Translations under genes and position numbers: made by a program
Shown here: positions 5,571 to 11,622 of the stretch, one piece after another
Position numbering within the stretch: the stretch's first letter is position 1
Layout: each line of letters starts with the position of its first letter
Notes under the pieces: generated by a model
The model's database searches: none
What the model was told of the DNA's origin: nothing
What the model saw: only the letters and a program-made list of their open reading frames with translations
From: Parafrigoribacterium_A sp035571875
GTDB taxonomy: Bacteria; Actinomycetota; Actinomycetes; Actinomycetales; Microbacteriaceae
Assembly: GCA_035571875.1 (NCBI GenBank)
Contig: DATNBR010000055.1
Span: 1-12,506 of the forward strand
Direction: 5' to 3'
Length of the DNA stretch: 12,506 nt

Positions 5571-8500
5571 GTGCCAGCCAGCGATGATTCCTTCGTGCAT
5601 CTGCACGTGCACAGCGAATATTCCATGCTCGACGGCGCGGCGCGGGTGACGCCGCTCATGGCAGCAGCGGCCGAGCAGAAGATGCCAGCCATCGCCGTGA
5701 CAGACCACGGAAACATGTTCGGTGCCTACGACTTCTGGAAGCAGGCCACGGCCAACGGACTGAAACCGATCATCGGGACCGAGGCGTACATCACACCCGG
5801 CACGGCCCGTCAGGACAAGACGCGCGTGCGCTGGGGCGGCGGTTCGCAGAACCAGGACGATGTCGGTGGTTCCGGCGCCTACACGCACATGACGATGCTC
5901 TCGGAGAACAACGAGGGCATGCACAACCTGTTCCGGCTCTCATCGCTCGCCTCCATCGAGGGCTTCTATTTCAAGCCCCGGATGGACCGCGAACTTCTCA
6001 GCAGGTACTCGAAGGGCATCATCGCGACGACCGGTTGCGTCGGCGGCGAGGTGCAGACCCGTCTGCGCCTCGGACAGTACCGGGAGGCGCGTGAGGCTGC
6101 CGCGGAGTTCCGCGACATCTTCGGACCGGGCAACTTCTACGCCGAGATCATGGACCACGGCATCGACATCGAGCGCCGCACGGTGACCGAGCTCATCGCA
6201 CTCGCGAAGGATCTCGACCTTCCGCTCGTCGCGACCAATGACCTGCACTACACGCACGCTCACGACGCGACGGCGCACGCCGCGCTGCTGTGCGTTCAGT
6301 CGGCGTCGACACTCGATGACCCGAACCGATTCAAGTTCGACTCGAACGAGTTCTACCTCAAGTCCGCGGCGGAGATGCGCCACCTCTTCCCTGATCACCC
6401 AGAGGCGTGCGACAACACGCTGCTCATCGCCGAGCGCTGCGAGGTCAACTTCGAGCATCGCGACCTCATGCCGCGATTCCCCGTGCCAGAGGGCGAGACC
6501 GAGGCGACCTGGTTCGAGAAGGAGGTCGCGGCCGGGATGCTGCGCCGCTTCAACAACGCGCCATCCGAGGCTCACCTCGCCCAGGCCCAGTACGAGGTCG
6601 ATGTCATCAAGCAGATGGGATTCCCCGGCTACTTTCTCGTCGTCGCCGACTTCATCGGCTGGGCGAAGAGTCAGGGTATCCGGGTCGGTCCGGGGCGTGG
6701 TTCCGCGGCGGGTTCGATGGTGGCCTTCGCCATGGGCATCACCGAGTTGGATCCCCTCGCGCACGGACTGATCTTCGAGCGGTTCCTCAACCCGGAGCGC
6801 GTGTCGATGCCGGATATCGACGTCGACTTCGACGACCGTCGCCGATCCGAGGTGATTCGCTACGTCACCGACAAGTACGGCGATGACCGGGTCGCACAGA
6901 TCGTCACCTATGGCACGATCAAGGCGAAGCAGGCGCTCAAGGACTCCGCGCGCGTGCTCGGGATGCCCTATTCGGTGGGGGAGAAGCTCACCAAGGCCAT
7001 GCCGCCGGCGATCATGGGCAAGGACATCGGACTCGCCGACGTGCTGAACCGCGACGCCCCGCGTTACAAGGAGGCCAGCGACTTCCGTACCGTGCTCGAG
7101 ACCGATCCCGAGGCGGCGAAGGTCTTCGAGACCGCCATCGGCATCGAGAATCTCAAGCGCCAGTGGGGCGTGCACGCCGCGGGCGTCATCATGTCGGCTG
7201 AACCGCTCATCGACGTGCTTCCGATCATGAAGCGCGAGGACGACGGCGCGATCATCACCCAGTTCGATCAGCCGCCGCTGGAATCGCTCGGCCTCATCAA
7301 GATGGACTTCCTGGGGCTCCGAAACCTCACGATCATTGAAGACGCGCTCAGGATGATCGAGAAGAACACCGGCTCAAAGCTCGTGATCGAAGACCTCGAC
7401 CTCGATGCCGACGAGAAGACCTACGAACTGCTCGCTCACGGCGACACACTCGGTGTGTTCCAGCTGGACGGTGGCCCGATGCGCTCCCTTCTCAGGCAAC
7501 TGAAGCCCACCAACTTCGAAGACATCTCGGCCGTCATCGCCCTCTACCGGCCGGGGCCCATGGGCATGAACTCGCACACCAACTACGCCCTGCGCAAGAA
7601 CGGCCTGCAGAAGATCGAGGCCATTCATCCCGAGCTCGAAGAGCCCCTGCGCGAGAGTCTGGGGATCACCTACGGCCTGATCGTGTACCAGGAGCAGGTC
7701 ATGTCCGTCGCGCAGAAGGTCGCCGGGTTCACCCTCGGCCAGGCCGATGTTCTTCGGCGTGCGATGGGCAAGAAGAAGAAGTCAGAGCTCGACAAGCAGT
7801 ACGCAGACTTCGATGCGGGAATGACGAAGAACGGTTACAGCGCCGAGGCCGTCAAGGTGCTGTGGGACACTCTCATGCCGTTCGCCGGCTACGCGTTCAA
7901 CAAGGCGCACAGCGCGGGCTACGGCGTTCTCAGCTATTGGACGGCCTACCTCAAGGCCAATTATCCGGCGGAGTACATGGCGGCGCTCCTGACAAGCGTG
8001 GGCGACTCCAAGGACAAGCTCGCGATGTACCTGAGCGAGTGCAGGAGGATGGGCATCCACGTGCTGCCACCGGATGTCAACGAGTCCAGCGGCGACTTCA
8101 CGGCCGTCGCCGGGGACATCCGCTTCGGCCTCGGCGCCATCCGTAACGTCGGCGCAAACGTGGTCGAGGCGATCAGGGTGAGCCGGGAAGACAAGGGCCG
8201 CTTCTCGTCATTCCACGACTTCCTGCGCAAGGTGCCCATTCAGGTCGCCAACAAACGCACGATCGAATCGCTCATCAAGGCGGGTGCCTTCGACCAGATG
8301 GAGGGCACGAGACGCGCCCTGCTCGAGATCCACGAAGACGCCGTCGAGTCCGCGGTGAGCATCAAGCGCAACGAGGCCAACGGCCAGGTCGACCTGTTCG
8401 GCGGGATCTTCGAGTTCGAGGAGGAGAACGAGAAGATTCCGGAGCGACCGGAATGGGCAAAGCGCGACAAGCTCGCCTTCGAACGCGAGATGCTGGGGCT

Positions 8501-9089
8501 CTATGTCTCCGACCACCCGCTGGCCGGTCTCGAGACACAGCTCCTCAAGCACGCGAGTACCTCGATCTCTGACCTACTCGACGGCGATGTCGCGGGCGAC
8601 GGAGAAACCGTCACGATTGCCGGGCTGATCACGAGCGTGCAGCATCGGATCGCGCGCACGTCCGGTAACCCCTACGGCATGATCACGGTCGAAGATTTCG
8701 GTGCGGAGATCACGATCATGTTCATGGGAAAGACCTACCAGGAGTTCTCCCCGGCGCTCAGCAACGACTCCGTGGTCGTGGTGCGTGGTCGTGTCAGCGT
8801 TCGCGACGACGGCATGAACCTGCACGCCGTGAGCATGTTCACCCCGGACATCGGCCAGAGCCTCGGTTCGGGTCCGCTCATGATCTCGATGCCGGAGCTG
8901 CGCGCGACCACCGATGTCGTCAGCTCGCTCAACGACGTCCTGATCCGGCACTCCGGTGACACCGAGGTGCGACTCAAGCTGATCAGGGGCGAGTCTGCGC
9001 GGATGTTCGAGATCCCGTACCCGGTGACCGTGAGCGCAGACCTCTACGGAGAGCTCAAGTCTCTGCTCGGGCCGGCCTGCCTGGGCTGA
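5571..9089 (+). CDS. dnaE: DNA polymerase III alpha subunit DnaE (replicative polymerase)
   Basis: This is the catalytic subunit of the chromosomal replicase, 1172 residues, close to mycobacterial DnaE1 in length and sequence. The GTG start has GGAG (5562-5565) 5 bases upstream. Domains in order: PHP domain (about 8-285) with H12, H14, D21 and the pair D224/H226, which match the metal ligands of the DnaE1 proofreading nuclease; the palm with P-D-I-D-V-D-F-D, giving catalytic D415 and D417, and K-M-D-F-L-G-L-R-N-L, giving D579; the fingers (about 600-830) with V-F-Q-L-D-G-G and L-Y-R-P-G-P-M-G-M-N; a helix-hairpin-helix region (about 885-905); an internal clamp-binding motif QVDLF at 939-943; and an OB fold (about 1012-1090). 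It ends L-G-P-A-C-L-G. No intein, frameshift or altered catalytic residue is seen. It follows rluD by 57 bases, and a minus-strand gene converges on it. Confidence 0.98.
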   Translation: MPASDDSFVHLHVHSEYSMLDGAARVTPLMAAAAEQKMPAIAVTDHGNMFGAYDFWKQATANGLKPIIGTEAYITPGTARQDKTRVRWGGGSQNQDDVGGSGAYTHMTMLSENNEGMHNLFRLSSLASIEGFYFKPRMDRELLSRYSKGIIATTGCVGGEVQTRLRLGQYREAREAAAEFRDIFGPGNFYAEIMDHGIDIERRTVTELIALAKDLDLPLVATNDLHYTHAHDATAHAALLCVQSASTLDDPNRFKFDSNEFYLKSAAEMRHLFPDHPEACDNTLLIAERCEVNFEHRDLMPRFPVPEGETEATWFEKEVAAGMLRRFNNAPSEAHLAQAQYEVDVIKQMGFPGYFLVVADFIGWAKSQGIRVGPGRGSAAGSMVAFAMGITELDPLAHGLIFERFLNPERVSMPDIDVDFDDRRRSEVIRYVTDKYGDDRVAQIVTYGTIKAKQALKDSARVLGMPYSVGEKLTKAMPPAIMGKDIGLADVLNRDAPRYKEASDFRTVLETDPEAAKVFETAIGIENLKRQWGVHAAGVIMSAEPLIDVLPIMKREDDGAIITQFDQPPLESLGLIKMDFLGLRNLTIIEDALRMIEKNTGSKLVIEDLDLDADEKTYELLAHGDTLGVFQLDGGPMRSLLRQLKPTNFEDISAVIALYRPGPMGMNSHTNYALRKNGLQKIEAIHPELEEPLRESLGITYGLIVYQEQVMSVAQKVAGFTLGQADVLRRAMGKKKKSELDKQYADFDAGMTKNGYSAEAVKVLWDTLMPFAGYAFNKAHSAGYGVLSYWTAYLKANYPAEYMAALLTSVGDSKDKLAMYLSECRRMGIHVLPPDVNESSGDFTAVAGDIRFGLGAIRNVGANVVEAIRVSREDKGRFSSFHDFLRKVPIQVANKRTIESLIKAGAFDQMEGTRRALLEIHEDAVESAVSIKRNEANGQVDLFGGIFEFEEENEKIPERPEWAKRDKLAFEREMLGLYVSDHPLAGLETQLLKHASTSISDLLDGDVAGDGETVTIAGLITSVQHRIARTSGNPYGMITVEDFGAEITIMFMGKTYQEFSPALSNDSVVVVRGRVSVRDDGMNLHAVSMFTPDIGQSLGSGPLMISMPELRATTDVVSSLNDVLIRHSGDTEVRLKLIRGESARMFEIPYPVTVSADLYGELKSLLGPACLG

Positions 9090-9111
9090 AGGCCCCATCG
9101 GCCAGGCGCGC

Positions 9112-9642
9112 TCAGAGCACGTCGCCCGGCGTACGGTAGGTGCGCTCGTGGTACAGCAGCGCCTCGTCCGGCTCTCCGACCCCGCCAGCCTCGATCTGCA
9201 CGACGATGACCGCGTTGGCGGCGACGTTATGCCTCTCGATGATGTGCCCGAGCATCCACGCCGTGACTCCGTTGAGCATCGGGAGCCCGTGAGGGCCCGG
9301 GGCCCAGTGGTCCCCGACGAATCGCTCGTCGTGGTCGCCCGAGAGCTTGTCCGCGAGGCCGCGATTGCGTGCACCGAGCGTCTGGATCAGCACGTAATCG
9401 GTGTTCTCGATTGCGGGCCAGGCGCTGGCGACGCGCGCCATGTTGAATGTCGCGAGCGGAGGGACGGCCGCGAGAGATGCCAGGGAGGTTGCCGTGAAGC
9501 CGACGGGCCTGCCGTCCGGGGTGCGGGCGGTGATCGCGACGACACCGGCCGCGTGGCGACGGAACACCTGCTTGAACGCGGCCAATCCGTCCGGCTCAAG
9601 CTCTGGCTCGTTCCGGGGCGACTCGGGTGGTGCTGCGTTCAT
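9112..9642 (-). CDS. Flavin reductase-like domain protein (FMN-binding split barrel)
   Basis: This 176-residue protein belongs to the flavin reductase-like family (HpaC/NtaB type), small FMN-binding split-barrel enzymes that use NAD(P)H to make free reduced flavin for a partner monooxygenase. Evidence: after a Pro/Glu-rich leader (1-20) comes F-K-Q-V-F-R-R-H-A-A-G-V-V-A-I-T-A, then P-V-G-F-T-A-T-S-L-A-S-L-A-A-V-P-P, the flavin-phosphate-binding loop typical of the family, then N-M-A-R-V-A-S-A-W and a C-terminal region that includes L-G-H-I-I-E-R-H. It is the only minus-strand gene, with its stop 22 bases from the dnaE stop and its start 101 bases from hisD. No monooxygenase partner is encoded nearby, so the substrate system is unknown. 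The start (ATG, complement of 9640-9642) lacks a good ribosome binding site; GCAGG sits very close. Confidence 0.82.
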   Translation of the reverse strand: MNAAPPESPRNEPELEPDGLAAFKQVFRRHAAGVVAITARTPDGRPVGFTATSLASLAAVPPLATFNMARVASAWPAIENTDYVLIQTLGARNRGLADKLSGDHDERFVGDHWAPGPHGLPMLNGVTAWMLGHIIERHNVAANAVIVVQIEAGGVGEPDEALLYHERTYRTPGDVL

Positions 9643-9672
9643 GCCTGCGTTCAGCTTTCTTGGTGTCTCGGA

Positions 9673-9694
9673 GGGTGTCCGGATGCGGACAACC
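9673..9694. promoter_or_regulatory. Palindrome in the flavin reductase/hisD divergent gap (site A)
   Basis: GGGTGTCCG (9673-9681) and CGGACAACC (9686-9694) are inverted repeats separated by GATG, pairing at eight of nine positions (mismatch at 9675/9692). Lying between two divergent starts, it looks like a dimeric regulator's operator. As RNA it would be a hairpin. The regulator is unknown. Confidence 0.45.
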
Positions 9695-9760
9695 TGCCGC
9701 GGTTTCGAGCGGGTCGTGTTCCAACAACTAAGGTTGAAACGCCATGATCCAGACCATTGA
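9683..9760 (+). CDS. Possible 25-codon upstream ORF overlapping the hisD start
   Basis: ATG 9683 has a good ribosome binding site, GGAGGG at 9670-9675, 7 bases upstream, and opens 25 codons that end at TGA 9758-9760, overlapping the first codons of hisD in another frame. The peptide is basic in the middle and has two histidine codons near its end (9743-9745 and 9755-9757), the first overlapping the hisD ATG. If made, it could couple or tune hisD translation. Against it: the ribosome binding site sits in palindrome A, and a leaderless hisD transcript would not contain it. I do not recognise the peptide. Confidence 0.25.
   Translation: MRTTCRGFERVVFQQLRLKRHDPDH
9716..9742 (+). promoter_or_regulatory. 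Palindrome directly before hisD (site B)
   Basis: GTGTTCCAAC (9716-9725) and GTTGAAACGC (9733-9742) pair over ten positions with one mismatch (9721/9737) and one G-T wobble, around a 7-base spacer. It ends one base before the hisD ATG and covers the TAAGGT hexamer. As DNA it could be an operator over the promoter; as RNA it would hide AAGG (9730-9733), the only weak ribosome binding site for hisD. Confidence 0.45.
9729..9734 (+). promoter_or_regulatory. Candidate -10 for a leaderless hisD transcript
   Basis: TAAGGT matches TANNNT and lies exactly 9 bases before ATG 9744, so a transcript would begin at or next to the start codon. There is no good ribosome binding site for hisD, which fits leaderless expression. 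No clear -35 is seen. Confidence 0.45.
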
Positions 9761-11054
9761 CCTTCGAGGACTCAAGCCTACTCGCGCGGAGCTTCTCGCC
9801 CTGGTGCCGCGGGCACAGACGGATGTCGCAGCAGCCACCGAGATCGCCTCCGGCCTGATTGCGGATGTCCGCAGCCACGGAGAGACCGCCCTCGTCGAGC
9901 AGGCCGTTCGCCTCGACGGCGTGCGCCCCCCTCACATCCGCATCGCGGCATCCGAGATTGCCGCGGCAGTCGACGGTCTCCTGCCGGAGGTGCGTTCTGC
10001 CCTCGAAGAGGCAATCGATCGGGTTCGCCAGGCCACGAGCGTGCAACTCCCCACGGCGTCGGTGACGACGCTCGGCAAGGGCGCCGAGGTCATCCAGCGC
10101 TGGAGTCCCGTGCGTCGCGTCGGCTTCTATGTTCCTGGCGGCAAGGCCGTGTATCCCTCGAGCGTCGTGATGAACGTCGTGCCAGCGCAGGTGGCCGGGG
10201 TCGCATCCGTTGCCCTCGCCTCGCCCGCCCAGAAGGACTTCGGTGGCTCGATCCACCCGACCATTCTCGGCGCGGCCGGACTCCTCGGCATCGACGAGGT
10301 ATACGCGATGGGAGGCGCCGGTGCGATCGGCGCGCTCGCCTATGGTGTTCCGTCGATCGGGCTCGACCCCGTGCAGGTCATCACCGGACCGGGCAATGTC
10401 TTCGTTGCTGCGGCGAAGCGGCTCGTGCGCGGGCAGGTCGGAATTGACGCAGAGGCTGGCCCAACCGAGATCCTGGTGATCGCTGACTCGACCGCAGACC
10501 CGTTCCTCGTCGCGAGCGATCTCATCAGCCAGGCGGAGCACGACGAATTGGCGTCCGCCGTTCTGGTCACCGATTCCGCCGAGCTCGCGACGAGCGTTCG
10601 TGCGGAACTCGCCGGGCTTGCACCCGAGGCCAGGCACGGTGCGCGGGTGGGGGAGGCACTCTCCGGCCAGCAGTCCGCAATCGTCCTCGTCGACGACCTG
10701 GATGCCGCGATCGCCTTCAGCAACGCCTACGGGGCAGAGCATCTGGAGATCCAGACGGTCGATCCGGATGCCGTGCTCACCCGCATCGAGAACGCCGGTG
10801 CGATCTTCCTCGGAAACAGCTCCCCGGTGAGCCTCGGCGACTATCTCGCCGGGTCCAACCACGTGCTGCCGACCAGTGGACAGGCGCGCTTCTCGGCAGG
10901 TCTTGGTGCATACACCTTCCTGCGTTCCCAGCAGGTGATCCGGTACGACCTTGACGCTCTCGCGGAGGTCGAGGCGAGGATCGTCGCCCTGGCCACTGCG
11001 GAGGATCTCCCCGCCCACGCCGCGGCGATCACCGCGCGATTCACTCCTCGGTAG
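9744..11054 (+). CDS. hisD: Histidinol dehydrogenase HisD
   Basis: HisD is the zinc enzyme that oxidises L-histidinol to L-histidine in two NAD-dependent steps, the end of histidine biosynthesis. The product is 436 residues, normal length. Conserved features: G-F-Y-V-P-G-G-K-A-V-Y-P-S-S (about 128-141), T-G-P-G-N-V-F-V-A-A-A-K-R (about 214-226), D-A-E-A-G-P-T-E-I, then the metal and catalytic residues Q263 and H266 (Q-A-E-H-D), E332 and H333 (A-E-H-L-E), D366 (G-D-Y) and H425, all corresponding to those of the E. coli enzyme. An in-frame TGA at 9735-9737 rules out any earlier start than ATG 9744. It is followed by nrdR, not by hisC/hisB as in many actinobacterial his operons, so it appears to be an isolated his gene with its own promoter region. 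Confidence 0.97.
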   Translation: MIQTIDLRGLKPTRAELLALVPRAQTDVAAATEIASGLIADVRSHGETALVEQAVRLDGVRPPHIRIAASEIAAAVDGLLPEVRSALEEAIDRVRQATSVQLPTASVTTLGKGAEVIQRWSPVRRVGFYVPGGKAVYPSSVVMNVVPAQVAGVASVALASPAQKDFGGSIHPTILGAAGLLGIDEVYAMGGAGAIGALAYGVPSIGLDPVQVITGPGNVFVAAAKRLVRGQVGIDAEAGPTEILVIADSTADPFLVASDLISQAEHDELASAVLVTDSAELATSVRAELAGLAPEARHGARVGEALSGQQSAIVLVDDLDAAIAFSNAYGAEHLEIQTVDPDAVLTRIENAGAIFLGNSSPVSLGDYLAGSNHVLPTSGQARFSAGLGAYTFLRSQQVIRYDLDALAEVEARIVALATAEDLPAHAAAITARFTPR

Positions 11055-11085
11055 CGGCCTGCGGCGAATCACGGCGCGGGTGTCG

Positions 11086-11091
11086 TATCGT
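11086..11091 (+). promoter_or_regulatory. Candidate -10 for a leaderless nrdR transcript
   Basis: TATCGT fits TANNNT and lies 9 bases before ATG 11101. The bases between hold no ribosome binding site. The 46-base gap after hisD shows no other promoter element that I can recognise. Confidence 0.5.
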
Positions 11092-11100
11092 TGATCCACT

Positions 11101-11574
11101 ATGTTCTGCCCATTCTGTCGGCACCCCGACTCTCGCGTCATCGACTCGCGCACGAGCGACGACGGATTGTCGATCCGCCGACGTCGCCAGTGCCCGGAGT
11201 GCGGGCGCCGCTTCAGCACCACCGAGACCGCGAGTCTGAATGTCGAGAAGCGCAACGGAGTGATCGAGCCGTTCAGCCGGGAGAAGATCGTCTCGGGCGT
11301 TCGCAAGGCCTGCCAGGGCCGGCCAGTGACCGACGCGGATCTCGCGGTGCTCGCCCAGCGGGTCGAGGAGGCGATCAGGGCAACCGGTGCGTCTCAGGTC
11401 GACGCGAACGACATCGGTCTTGCGATCCTCGCCCCTCTTCGTGAGCTCGATGAGGTGGCCTACCTCCGGTTCGCGAGCGTCTACCAGGGCTTCAGTTCGC
11501 TCGAGGACTTCGAGACCGCGATAACGCAGCTCCGGGTGGAGCACGGCTCCGCAACGCAGCACGATGAGGGCTGA
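11101..11574 (+). CDS. nrdR: Transcriptional repressor NrdR
   Basis: NrdR is the zinc-ribbon/ATP-cone repressor that senses dATP/ATP and shuts off ribonucleotide reductase operons by binding paired NrdR boxes. The product is 157 residues, the family size. The N-terminal zinc ribbon has C3, C6, C31 and C34 (C-P-F-C and C-P-E-C), with the conserved R-V-I-D-S-R-T-S-D-D-G and the basic I-R-R-R-R-Q before the second pair. The ATP-cone follows from about 46 to 136 (V-E-K-R-N-G-V-I-E-P-F-S-R-E-K-I, then the V-A-Y-L-R-F-A-S-V-Y-Q-G-F closing helix). I find no NrdR box or nrd gene in this window, so its targets lie elsewhere. Its start lacks a ribosome binding site, suggesting a leaderless transcript. 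In many actinobacteria nrdR lies beside lexA or hisD. Confidence 0.97.
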   Translation: MFCPFCRHPDSRVIDSRTSDDGLSIRRRRQCPECGRRFSTTETASLNVEKRNGVIEPFSREKIVSGVRKACQGRPVTDADLAVLAQRVEEAIRATGASQVDANDIGLAILAPLRELDEVAYLRFASVYQGFSSLEDFETAITQLRVEHGSATQHDEG

Positions 11575-11607
11575 GTCCGGCGAGACCGATCGGGGCGTCG
11601 GTGCCAG

Positions 11608-11613
11608 TACTCT
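11608..11613 (+). promoter_or_regulatory. Candidate -10 for a leaderless pyrD transcript, within a small palindrome
   Basis: TACTCT fits TANNNT and lies 9 bases before ATG 11623, the same geometry as before hisD and nrdR, with no ribosome binding site. It overlaps the inverted repeat GCCAG (11603-11607) / CTGGC (11612-11616), so a protein bound there would block the promoter. Confidence 0.45.
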
Positions 11614-11622
11614 GGCTACGGC

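Noticed and set aside
3948..5924. Long minus-strand open frame of 658 codons opposite lspA, rluD and the start of dnaE
   Set aside because: Same reason: His/Asp/Arg-rich shadow translation, no family resemblance, and overlaps conserved + strand genes.
5940..7175. Minus-strand open frame of 411 codons within dnaE
   Set aside because: Antisense to the PHP and palm domains of dnaE, whose catalytic motifs are intact; composition typical of a shadow frame.
9080..9106. GGCC/GGCC hairpin between the convergent dnaE and flavin reductase stops as a bidirectional terminator
   Set aside because: Only four pairs (9091-9094 with 9100-9103) and no T-run on either strand.
9643..9743. T-box riboswitch or classical His-rich attenuator before hisD
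   Set aside because: The gap is only 101 bases, has no terminator/antiterminator pair, no recognisable T-box sequence and no run of His codons.
9651..11306. Minus-strand open frame of 551 codons opposite hisD and the start of nrdR
   Set aside because: Shadow of hisD; no motif seen, and it would also run across the divergent intergenic region.
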